Source: Ornithodoros turicata (Eukaryota > Arthropoda > Arachnida > Ixodida > Argasidae). From it: 64,000 nt of DNA. The stretch is from the NCBI RefSeq assembly GCF_037126465.1, contig NW_026999320.1, forward strand, positions 992,001-1,056,000. Reading direction: 5' to 3'. Shown here piece after piece: positions 1 through 9,999 of this stretch. The first letter of the stretch is position 1; every line of letters starts with the position of its first letter. A program made the position numbers and the translations under genes. The notes under the pieces are model-generated. The model was not told where the DNA came from. It saw only the letters and a list, made by a program, of their open reading frames with translations, and did not search any database.

Positions 1-78
1 TATTTGCATCGCTTCAGTAACTTGCAGTTAGTCGCCACAAACCCCTGCAATATCTCATTGATGAAAGATGGAAAGTAC

Positions 79-135
79 TGAAAACGCCAGCCACCTGTTT
101 CAGCCTTTTCAGTGACTTTCATCTTTGATCGTTGA
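79..135 (+). repeat. SINE-like tail fragment
   Basis: The stretch contains CTTTTCAGTGACTTTCATCT and then GATCGTTGATT. The same tail appears downstream of tRNA-like B boxes near 6,240-6,300 (+) and 30,205-30,290 (-). Only the tail is present here; no A or B box is visible, so this is a truncated copy. Confidence 0.4.
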
Positions 136-139
136 TTTC

Positions 140-1430
140 TTGGGAAGTTTGAGGCTTTGATTTGTGTTTGTCCTTCCTGTGCTGTTCCAGCCTCGGAACA
201 TCTGTTGTCTCATTTTATTGATGTTTCCTTTCTTTGCATGATGATTCTTGAATGGCGTACAAGAGAGTATTAGACGAAAATCATCCGGTGGTCCACTGCA
301 ATTGATGTAGTCATTGGGTTTGAATAAGTGACGATACATCAGACCTCGTACAACAATATTGAACTTCTGCTTATTCGAGATAGTTGGAAAAACTGTTAGA
401 AGAAAATAAATGCGTAGCCTTGGTATTGGAACATATCACGTGATAAGATTTTTTATGTACTTTAAATCCATAATGAATCGTGCGATATTGACCGCTTGTA
501 CATGATAATTTGATATCACTGCATTCTTGATGAATGCAATGCCCTTCGCAATGATTATGATTGCATCTGGTCTCGAGTTCTTCAATTCTTCGTTAGCTGA
601 CCTCAAAAACTCCACCATCAATCCCAGTGGTCCTTCCGATATTGATGTGCAGATATTTTTATATCTATTGGAGATTAGACGTACAAATCCTTGCACCTCC
701 ACTCCTAGGCATGCTCTGATACGTCCTATGCGCAACGATTAGTGAAGGAGCTGTTTATTCTGTATTTTTTTCATAATTTTATGTGTGTCAGCTCCTCGTA
801 TCTGCCTTTGTTTGCTTGATAGCTTTTTGGGAATAGCAAGCCTACACCGTGGCTAACCTTTTCCTTCTCTTTTTTTTTATTTACTTCGCATTAAACATAT
901 TCCTCCTTGCACCTCCAATTCTGTAACTTCTACCATGTCTCCAAATACGACCATGTCTAGGACGTATTGAAATGCAGTGATAATGGAATCATTTCGCGGC
1001 TCTTCTTTTTCGAAGCAGTTTTTTATCACGTCTTCCCATAACCCTGGTAACGAGTACAAAATGTGTCCATCTCTTCAATGTAGAGCAATTGTCTGTTCTG
1101 TTTTCAAGTGTGCCTCTACACTTAAATAAAAGCATATCATATGCTCATTTTATGGTTTAAAAATTTGTTATGCTATCTGATATAGGATGTTATTAATATC
1201 TCGCTCGTGTTGCCATGCGAATTATGGAAATTGATTTACAAAAAGATGTGATGTGTAATGAAAAACGTGGCTTTCAATGATTCTATGCACAAGACCGCAT
1301 TAGAACCCTCTCTTCCCTAACTTCATGTTGGTGTTGGGGTCGTCGGCTTTCATCACCCACTTTATCGCTTGAATCCACTAGTTGTTGCTGTTTATTCATT
1401 GAAAAAGACAAGAAAAAGACTCCTCATGTG
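140..1430. other. Unresolved stretch, no recognised gene
   Basis: AT-rich sequence. Two short minus-strand reading frames (436-735, 99 codons; 877-1059, 60 codons) have protein-like composition, the second with an acidic LPGLWEDVIKNCF-like start. Neither matches a family I recognise and no splice sites link them convincingly. They could be decayed exons of one minus-strand gene. I see no promoter, RNA gene or terminal repeat. Confidence 0.3.
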
Positions 1431-1445
1431 AAAATCGTGTAACGT

Positions 1446-2070
1446 AAGTTTAATTATGTAAATTTTTGCGTGCCTAAGTCGGAAATTTGCCTTGTAAAGG
1501 TCACTTTTTTTACCCCAACAATGTGAAGGGCGTGTCTAATTTAGTCAAATTAATGATAATTTACATAGATATTCAGGAGCTATCCCATCGGAAAAAATAG
1601 CCGAACATCATGCTCTACGGAAGTCGCACACTATAGCGCACGATGAATTTTTCAGCGCAATCTTTGTCAGTCCGACGAAAGGAGGTTGGAAACCCAGCCC
1701 TCCCCGACATTGCAGAAAGATAAAACAGGCACGGCTTATCACGTCCGACTTTCGCTGGGATAATGCTTTTCCTCTCCCAATTTTAGGAACTGTTACTTTT
1801 TCTACTATCACTCTGTGGGCTGGCTTCGGAACCTCCTTTCGTCGCACTGAGAGCGATTGCGCTCAAAAAGTCATCGCGCGATGTGGTCCGATGCTCCGAA
1901 GAGCATGATATTCGGCTATTTTTACCGATGGGATAGCTCGTTAATATCACTGTGAATTATCATGAATTTGAGTGAATTCAGGACCCTCTTCATATTCATG
2001 GGGTAAAAAAGTGACCTTTACTTGGCAAATTTCCGAGTTCAGTTCGCAAGTATTTACATTATTAAACTTG
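1446..2070. repeat. Fold-back (long inverted repeat) element
   Basis: The left arm (1446-1700) is the imperfect reverse complement of the right arm (1817-2070), with a loop of about 116 bp. Matching blocks include GAGCTATCCCATCGG at 1577 against CCGATGGGATAGCTC ending at 1939, and CGACGAAAGGAGGTT near 1674 against AACCTCCTTTCGTCG near 1829. A terminus-like GGGACACCCTGTA lies outside at 2185-2197 but has no partner on the left. No coding capacity. A transcript across it would form a hairpin of about 250 bp. Confidence 0.8.
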
Positions 2071-2530
2071 GAGTGCATGACATTCACATTAGGAGGTGGC
2101 AAAAACCTAATAAGAACAAATGCTGTTGACCGCATGATTCTAGGTGGCGTAGTTTTTTTATTATAATTCAATGACACGTTTTCTGGGACACCCTGTATAT
2201 AGAACTTTCTGTTGCAAGATATTACAAAATTGATGTAATTAAATGTGTTTCATGTTTTAATTGACTCTTGTTTCTGTCATTGAATAATTTTGACTTTCTC
2301 TACATGTTCAATAAAAAATATCGCCTCTGTACAAACTTAGCCAACTTGTCATGCACTTTGAAGAAATACTTCCGTTTCAAGGAAATAATGTGAACAGAGA
2401 GTGATCCCCGCGAATAATGCCAACATCTATTTGCTATAATTGTACAATGAAATATATCGCCTTTGTACTATCTTATCTGACCTTGAGAGCATCCTCTTTG
2501 CTGAAAGAAGGAATCCCTGTTGAAAAAAAT
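2071..2530. other. Flank of fold-back, no gene
   Basis: AT-rich sequence holding the orphan terminus-like motif GGGACACCCTGTATATA (2185-2201), which resembles the ends of many arthropod MITEs. Nothing else is supported. Confidence 0.35.
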
Positions 2531-2539
2531 CAGTAAGCT

Positions 2540-2905
2540 TTTAACTGGAAATGTTACTGGCCGAGTGGAAATGCCACTGGTAAGACTGGAAAAAGACTGG
2601 AGATCAGACTGGCAATGCCGGAAACCAGTTGACACTGGTCACTGGATGTATTGGACTTTCACGGGGAGACTGGAAACCAGTGTACACTGGTTACTGACAG
2701 TACTGGAGTTTCACTGCGTACACTGGAAATCAGTGTATACTGGATACTCAACTTACTGGAGTTCCACTGGGTACATGGAAACCAGCTTACGCTGGTTACT
2801 GGCCGCACTGGAGTTTCACTGGAAGAAGTGGAAGTGACACTGGCCATTCTGTAATCCAGTGTATACTGACAATACAGGTCATGGACCCACTGGATTAGTG
2901 TCTTA
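2540..2905. repeat. Palindromic-word array (CCAGTGTACACTGG)
   Basis: Quasi-periodic repetition of ACTGG/CCAGT words every 10-25 bp, including the perfect 14-bp palindrome CCAGTGTACACTGG at 2677-2690 and near copies. The open frames through this block are by-products of the repetition. It resembles the subterminal word clusters of the other MITE-like elements in this window. No target duplication was found. Confidence 0.6.
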
Positions 2906-4650
2906 GAGATCAGAGATGTGTTACTTTTACTCGTAATCTTCAAAAAGTAGTTAGTTACGTTACTCATTATTCTTTAAAATGCATTGCCAAATAATTATAT
3001 GTTTGTACAGTGTGCACTTACTCGATCATTACATTCTTCAAATTGCTAACAGAGCCATATTACCCGACAATAATATAATGTCATTGTACGTTACATACTA
3101 TATGCACTCTTGAGTCTCGAAAATATAATGAATTATCATTACTCGCAAATACGGTGTTGTACCACACTACCGGTAATGCCCGGTCACCATGCTGTTAATG
3201 CCATACTGGGTCACTTCGAGCATGCGATTGCACGTTTAATCAATTATATGCTATTTGCAATCAATCCAAGTAGGCCGCCCTGATCTCGAAGCTATTTGGA
3301 TTTCTGAAGTGTTGGCGTCTTAGCTGTGATTTGTCAGTTGATAAGCAAGATAAAAAAGAAAAAAGGTGTTTCATTCTCCAAACTTCACGCATTCGCGATA
3401 TTTGCTTATTCACGTCCTCATACAGAATTTGTTGTCCCCATACCACAAAAACGAGAACGCTGCAAAAGTGAAGTCATTTAAGTCGCCAAACCGTCGCTTG
3501 TTTCGGTTTCAAACCGTTGCGTCTGGCAACCATAGTAATAGGAGAACCAAGCCCGGCCGAGACCCGCAGAAAGAACTGCGACGTCCCCCCGTTACAAAGG
3601 GCATGGCCTTCAGTAGGTGCATTCTTTTCGCTTGCACCTCCTGCACCACATCTGAACTGGGTTATTTGCGTGCTGCACTTTCCTGTTGAAAAGAAAGGTA
3701 TTACTAATAAAGTTCCTTTCAGCTGGAAAATGCAGCTCCCGAAAACCCGTCTTCCCAGGCGAAAATCTGGATTGGTCCCAGAATGATTCCAGTTGAATGT
3801 GGATGGTCCCAGCTGGATTCCCAAGTGGGGTGGCTGATTCCACTTTTGTGACATCAGTGGTACCACTCTGGTCTCAGATGGTTCCAGAAGTTCCAGCTGG
3901 AGCCTCACAGGTACCATTTTGTTCCCAGAATGGTCGCTGAGACTTCAAGTTGGGCAGATTCCCAGCTTCCCCCTTTGAGATTTCATCTTGTTCACACTCG
4001 CCATGTTTTGTTTGATCTATTACTCTGATCTATTTTAGCACAGGCATGATCTCTTTTTATTGCTGTTTATCCAGGTGCGCACGTCTGCGAATGCTGTATC
4101 CCTGTAACTCCAATTCGTGCACATCTCATCTGAGGTGAATATCATAACATATTAAGTACCAGAGAAATGTAAAAAAATACATCTCAAGAACTACAAAAAA
4201 TAAGCTAAATACTAGAAGAAATACAACAACAAAAAAAGAAAAGGTAATTGTAGAGGCTGATGCAATGTGAAGACGCCACGGCAATTCAAACTTCAAACGG
4301 CGAGAGTCGAGAGGGAGAGGAGAGGGCGAGAGTGGCAGGTGGCATGGCAGTTGGAACTTGTACGCGTCGCTGCAAGTTGGTGTTGTCTTCAGTAGCCGTC
4401 GCAAGGATGGTGTATCTCTTGTGCAGTATTTACGTGTGTTTCAGTGCCCTTTGTAAGGCAATGCGATGACAATGGTTCCTGTGCAACACATTGTCGATTT
4501 CCCGGAAGAGTTTTGACGCCAAGAAGACGTAAACGGCGTAGGGGCAAGAACGCACTGTGAAACGCCAATCGGACTGCACGTCGCGAATGTTTGCAGGTAT
4601 GAGTGATGACCGTGATGTTTTGATTACTATTAATAAGATGTTTCATTTTA
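2906..4650. other. Repeat debris with a second word cluster
   Basis: From about 3,715 to 3,940 there is a weaker cluster of CCAGCTGG/GGTCCCAG/TTCCAG words similar in style to the 2.5-2.9 kb array. A CpG-rich patch sits at 3,470-3,640. The overlapping frames on both strands between 3,366 and 3,917 look like repeat shadows. No RNA gene or TIR pair was found. Confidence 0.35.
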
Positions 4651-4651
4651 G

Positions 4652-4792
4652 AAACTTCGGAGGAACTTGAAGAGAAACAGCATAACAAGATTCCGAACGT
4701 ACGGTCAAGAGGAATGGGGTGTATGTCGCGACCTGCATGGAAAACAGGGTTGTCGTGTCATCTTCTCTAAGAAAATACAAGACGTGAGGTGA
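4652..4792 (+). CDS. Candidate small exon, unrecognised
   Basis: A good acceptor (TTTCATTTTAG, AG at 4650-4651) precedes 46 open codons ending at TGA (4790-4792). The peptide is basic (it begins KLRRNLKRNS) and has no domain I recognise. Upstream, TTTGCAG|GTATGAG at 4596/4597 is a good donor, and the preceding segment can encode the arginine-rich stretch RRRKRRRGK. Together these could be the last two exons of a short gene, or exons of a decayed transposon gene like those seen later. Evidence is splice signals and open frames only. Confidence 0.25.
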   Translation, partial: KLRRNLKRNSITRFRTYGQEEWGVCRDLHGKQGCRVIFSKKIQDVR

Positions 4793-5006
4793 CCAACGAA
4801 TGAAAGCTCCCTGTGGTCCGTGAGTGCATCGCACAGTCAGGCATATGGTTTGTCTAGACACAGTGAGTGATAAGACTTATACTACGTGGTCGGTACATGT
4901 AGAGATGTATTGATTATTTCTTTCTGCTCAGTGTATGCTTTTAGCAGAATAAACAGCAATTACTTGAGCAATATGTGCATTTCTACGCATTATTTTCAGT
5001 CATGCA

Positions 5007-5190
5007 TTCAGTGGTCCCAGCTGCTAAGTGGCCGGATCACGGACCACTTAGCAGAGGGGACCACTGGATCAATTCCACTGGTTCCACTTCAGGTGTGAAC
5101 ATCGTGAAGCTGGTTCCACTTTCAACTGGTCCCAGTCACTAAGTGGTCCAATAAACCACTTTGAAGTGGTCCCACTCCAGATTTTTGCTT
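5007..5190. repeat. Word array of CTAAGTGG/CCACTTAG
   Basis: Repeated words AAGTGG, CCACTT and GGTCC form short inverted pairs, for example GCTAAGTGG near 5,023 against CCACTTAGC near 5,043 and again near 5,135-5,165. Same style as the other palindromic-word arrays. No flanking duplication identified. Confidence 0.5.
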
Positions 5191-5199
5191 GGGTTGCGT

Positions 5200-6200
5200 G
5201 GAGTCCAAGGTAGTGCAGTCCAGTGCAAATGAAAAGAATGTGCTTAGTCATCATATCATTACCAGCATCGTTCAAACGGCTGCTTGTTTCTCGTCGTTTC
5301 ATGTGTTGAACTTTTGCCAACTATAACGCGTTGAGTTTAACCGGCGAGGTATTGCACCATCGTGCGTGACGTTCACTATTTGTCTGACGACGTAAAAGGC
5401 GTTTTGTCTGTGCCGTGCTTCTTATACGTGACAAACCGTACAACTTGCCGGACCAGCTTGGACCTTACCGGTAATGTACTATTTATTTGTTTCGTGTTAC
5501 TCATGCTTAGACTAACAGTAGTGTGTGTTGTGTTCTTGCTTACTCTACCACCTATCTTCAATGCAGTAGGTTTATTTTCGCTGTGCGGGTGTAGGATTCG
5601 CTTGTTTCAGCGCTTTGCCTGCTTAAATGTGATATCTGTGCAAAATAATATTGTGTTTCGCGCTGTGTATGTAGGAACAGGAATTCGAAGGTTATCCTTC
5701 CGTTTCAATATGTTATGTCGGTTACTGTTTCTGTATCGTTTCACCGTCAGTGCACAAATGGTGAACGTGCTGGATGTGGATGTGTAACATGGGTGTGCAG
5801 TTACAAAGCAGTCGTCAAAAAAGAGAAAAAAAAAGAGCCTGGTAGCGGCCTGTTATATTTTGAACAAGCCATGCTCTAAAGCATTCAGGCTTTCTTCAGT
5901 TTGTCTATGCCGTGTGTTCTAGCCTCAGAATAGTTCCTTTCCACCGTGTGTGTTGGTTTAGCGACAATTTTTATGGCGCTGCTTTTGGTTGCTGAGAACC
6001 ATCCATTACTAAACTAACTTTGCTAATTGACAACCAAGGGCTAGAGAAGGTCAGAATGCATGAATGGCCTTCTTCTGTTGGAAATTACATATACTGAGCA
6101 ATTTAAGTAATCGCTTGGCTCTAAATTCATGTGAATTCGGGTCGAGAAACTTCCAATACGCTGAATACTAAATTCGGGGAGAAATCGGGCACAGTTACTC
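5200..6200. other. No supported gene
   Basis: The longest frame (5362-5787, +, 141 codons) is hydrophobic and rich in Leu, Phe, Val and Cys. It has no motif, no splice support and a composition expected from T-rich noncoding DNA. I see no repeat pair or RNA gene. Confidence 0.4.
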
Positions 6201-6204
6201 AAGA

Positions 6205-6305
6205 GACAATTGACGTTCCGAGGCTGAGACAATCCAGAAGTTGTGGGGTCGAATCCTACAGCCTAGCTAACCTTTTTAATGACTTCCATCTTTCATCAAT
6301 TACCC
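6205..6305 (+). repeat. tRNA-derived SINE fragment
   Basis: GGGTCGAATCC (about 6,247) resembles a Pol III B box. It is followed by CAGCCTAGCTAACCTTTTTAATGACTTCCATCTTTCATCAA, the tail shared with the copies at 30.2 kb (minus) and 0.1 kb. The upstream A-box region is degenerate. This is a SINE relic rather than a tRNA gene because no cloverleaf can be folded from it. Confidence 0.5.
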
Positions 6306-6309
6306 AAAC

Positions 6310-7455
6310 TAACTGTACTGATTTGGTACAAATCGTTATGTAACTGCATTTGCTGCCAAACAAGTTAGCGTACATTTCTACAGATATCTCAATGAAGGCA
6401 GTTTGACGGGTAAAAATCAGGTATCGCCGTAAACAGGCAACCTTGAATTCAGGGACGACTCCGGTTATGCAAAAAGTTCAAACTAGCCTTGCTGTGCAAA
6501 CAAGTACCCAAAGTATGACTGCCTTCTTCGCGACGAATATATCATGGTCTGTCCATACCAAGTGACCAAGATAACCATAATTGTTGTAGATGGTCCTCCG
6601 TGCCAAGATCATTCGCTATAGGTGTTTGTCTTTCAAGTACAATTTATAATTATCTCCACTGATTAATAAAATGGCATATATGAGTTTTTTTTTTCCATTT
6701 CGCATTGTACTATGGACTCCAAAACTTAATTTTGAACCCGAAATATTATGAGTACCCTGAAATAACCTGAAATCTCATGTGAAGTTCCCGTGTCTGCCGT
6801 CCTGCCCTCACCAACAGAGGGGCACAGATCAGTGCAACGTACCGTATCACTATCTCTCGGTCCACATTCAGTTTCTGAAGCTAAAAGAGACGACGTACAC
6901 TGGGCACTTTGCTGACAGCGTCCATTGTGCAGCCTTTGTTTCCCCTGTTTGTCCGGACTCCAACATTCGCAGCTCCACTCGCAGCGCACTCCAAATACCT
7001 GGGTGGCCGGAAACAAACATTCAGCGCAATATGGGATACAAACAAAACACTATCACTGTTTGTTTGTATCTTGGCTGAAGTACGCCGTGTACTGTATTTC
7101 AATCGCCAAATTGTAGGCATAGCAATAGCTTGTGCCACATCAGCCTTCTCTGAGTCTATGGGTACTTTATGTAATGTATTTAATAGCAACAAAGGATTAT
7201 GAATACAATGTTTTCTTTTGATACTCACTATGCGTAAAAATTCCAGATTCACCTTGGGAATGACAGTTCTGTTTATGTGAACTACATGTGCGTACAGCGG
7301 GCACGATGAAAAACAAGTCAACGATTTGATGCAGCATTTCTGGACACAACATGAAACGGCGACGAGATGCATTTTAGCGTAGCTGTGCCAGAGAGCATTC
7401 ATGTGCTCGTCACGGACAACACCAGAGAAGCTGGAAGCCATTACCTAAATAAGAT
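6310..7455. other. Unresolved stretch with one long unrecognised frame
   Basis: A minus-strand frame of 186 codons (6881-7441) starts with an ATG-led peptide MASSFSGVVRDEHMNALWHS and is cysteine-rich. No domain is recognised. A plausible first exon would end at ...GTCCAG near 7,325. With no homology or downstream exon identified I do not call it a gene. Confidence 0.3.
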
Positions 7456-7456
7456 G

Positions 7457-7570
7457 CCAGTAAACCACCAACATCCTGGCGACGTCCCAAACAAGTGACG
7501 AACGTCACAGATATCCAGACGTCCAGATATCCAGACGAACGCGGGCCAGACGTAAATGTTGCCAGTAATA
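7457..7570. repeat. Terminus-like sequence and subterminal repeats upstream of transposase copy A
   Basis: CCAGTAAACCA (7457-7467) matches the terminus of the 2.4 kb element at 46,892 (CCCAGTAAACCA). It is followed by clustered GATATCCAGACG and GACGTC words at 7,505-7,560, also shared in style with that element. This could be the left end of the transposon that carries copy A. The matching right end was not found. Confidence 0.4.
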
Positions 7571-7674
7571 CCCTGGCCACTGTAAGACATGATGCTACCG
7601 AGTGGTCTCAGTCAGTATCTGACAGTTTTGAAAGTATCTCAGATTCATTGTCTGATTAGAGCACGCACGACCTC

Positions 7675-9389
7675 GTGACAGAATTGCGTTCGTCGGCCAC
7701 TCGCGAAAATACCACGCAGAGTGCTCTAACTAGCATCCTAAAAATTCTTCTTTGCACTCTTGCTACCGAGATCTGCCAATGGATGCCCGTTCCCTGTTGC
7801 AGACACCTAGGAGTAGCGCGAAACATGTCGTCAGTATGCCCCCGGGGCAGTATTGTCACTTTGGTTTACTTAAATGTCTCGGACAAATTCTTGCAACATT
7901 AGATCTAGTGCCAGAGTGCATCGGTTTATCATTCAACATTGACGGCCTTCCGCTGTCCAAAAGCTCTAAGAGCGAACTCTGGCCCATACAGTGTAAGATC
8001 AGCAACTTGCCAGATATTCCACCATTTGTTATTGGTGCGTATTGTGGGCCTGCAATGCCAATGCACCCTGACGACTATCTCCAGAAATTCATCGAAGAGC
8101 TTGCTGCCATCCTCCAAGATGGTATCTCTATTGGGGAATCAGTTGTGACAACTGAGCTTCGTGCAACCATTTGCGATGCACCGGCACGTTCCTATATGTA
8201 CGGGACAAAGGGTCACATGGGCCATTCAGGCTGCCCAAAATGTACGGATGAAGGCGGTTACGATGTGAACCGGATATTCTTTGGCTCCACATCATTATCC
8301 TTCAGAACTGATGGGACATTTCGGGCACAAGCAGACCCTGACCACCAGCGTAGTCCAACAGTAATGACCAACTTACCGATAGACATTATAAACACTGCAC
8401 CTTTGGACTACGTGCATCTGGTTTGCCTAGGTGTCCTGAAAAAAATGATTCTTCTTTGGCTCTCAGGCCCACTGAGTGTTCGGCTTGGACCGGCCCAAAG
8501 GGCTGTTATGAATGAAAATGCGATGAGACTGCAAAAAAGCATTCCAAGGGAATTTGCAAGAAAACCTAGGAGTGTGGATGAAGTGGACAGGTGGAAGGCT
8601 ACTGAGTTCAGGCTTTTCCTCCTGTACACTGGACCTGTGATCCTGGAAACGGTACTCCCCAAACCCCTGTATCAGAACTTCCTCACCCTGCATTGTGCCA
8701 TCTCAATTTTAGCAAGTGAGGCTCTTTGTCGCGCACAAAATCAATATGATTCGGCACTGTTGACCCACTTTGTAGGCACATTCGCAGAGTTATATGGGCA
8801 GCATTTTGTGTCATATAACATACACTGCCTTCTACATCTGGCGGACGACGTCAAGAACATTGGGCGCTTGGATTCTTTCAGTGCCTTTCCATTTTAGTGT
8901 AATATGCAAACTCTCAAAAGGAAGCTACAGAAACCAGGGGCAACCCTTACACAACTCTACAACCGCTACTATGAAAGACAGCTTACAAAGTTCAAAGCTG
9001 CTCCACAGTCAAAGAAGCCTTGCCTTGGCGGCGCTCATAGCCGTGGGCCGCTTACTGATGCATGCACTGGGCCACAGTATGGCACCATGACAGCAAGCGA
9101 TTTTGTCTTGACAAAAGAGGACCCCGACAATGTTTGCATGGTTGGCAGAAATATAGGTGCTGTGCGAAACTTCGCAACTTTGCAGCCTTCGGGAAAACCT
9201 TGCATAATCAGAGAGGAATTGATTCGAGGACGTGATTTGTTTGAAAAGCCATTCCCATCATCACTAATTGGAACCTATGTAGTTTCCAAAAAGCCAGGCT
9301 TGAAAGTGTGGCCACTTACAAAGGTGGAAAAAGTTGTTTGCCTTCCACATGGCACGGAGATGGTAGTCATCCGACTGATCCATTTGTAA
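7675..9389 (+). pseudogene. Tnp2-like (EnSpm/CACTA-related) transposase, copy A
   Basis: The main frame (7752-9389) reads as one protein except for a single TAG at 8895-8897, directly after SAFPF; the frame continues unchanged at NMQTLKRKL, where related proteins have FPFENYMQ. Recognisable blocks by codon from 7752: LPMDARSLL (9-17), NIDGLPLSKSS (62-72), CDAPARS (141-147), the zinc-knuckle-like CPKC (161-164), LDYVHLVCLGV (218-228), and a C-terminal VWPLTKVEKVVCLP block. The N-terminal helix region (ENTTQSALTSILKIL) lies in another frame from about 7675, so a frameshift near 7,750-7,790 is also present. Family knowledge: Tnp2-like proteins are DDE transposases acting on element termini in the nucleus. 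The acidic residues in NxDG and CDA are candidate catalytic positions (inference). It is followed on the same strand by the DUF4806 gene. Confidence 0.8.
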
Positions 9390-9999
9390 ATGTTTTTTTC
9401 TTTTTTTATCTTGCCGGGATGCAAACTTTACCCCTGCATTTGCTTCATGTAAAGGACATCAATAGCATTTACACATGAGGTATAGCCACAAAATAGGGCT
9501 TTTGTACGGAATTTGTCTGTTAAGTGTTTGTTGTTGCTTTAGGTTTTGACTTGAGTTAATACAATCAGTGTACGCCGTGTCAGAGGCGAATAGCATAGCC
9601 AACGAAGGAAATGCAAAATATTACCTTGTTAACTGCGGCATATGTCCTGAAAACCTAAAAACTGTACGTGCCTGATCATGCCCACAAAAGGAGACTTGAT
9701 GAGTGAGAGTTGTTCTTTCTAGAAATTTTGTATGATCCCCATCACAGAAATCACAGGTGCCATACGCCATTGTTCACTTCATTGCCCGCAATGAGGTAGA
9801 TGTAGTACCTTGTTCATGGCTGAGTGGGAGCAGCTGCTTATGGCCAAACCTGCCTGCACATAAGGTATAAAGACTGGTAAAAAGGGGGTGCGCTCCTGGG
9901 GATGACTGCAACAGCCATGGTGTTGTCGCGAAGGGAGTATTCAGTAAGACTTGACACCTTACAGTGACAATATAAAATTGACATGATTTTTACTTCCAG
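9390..9999. other. Spacer between transposase A and DUF4806 gene
   Basis: AT-rich and noncoding. It ends in the acceptor TTTTTACTTCCAG (AG at 9998-9999) of the next gene's first visible exon. No terminator or TIR is recognisable. Confidence 0.5.

Noticed and set aside
2520..2967. Overlapping frames in the ACTGG array
   Set aside because: Open because of the short repeated word, on both strands; no protein character.
5362..5787. 141-codon plus-strand frame
   Set aside because: Hydrophobic composition expected of T-rich DNA, no motif, no splice or start context.
6240..6260. tRNA gene
   Set aside because: Only a B-box-like sequence is present; no acceptor stem or cloverleaf. Same for 30.25, 12.1, 62.12 and 62.28 kb.
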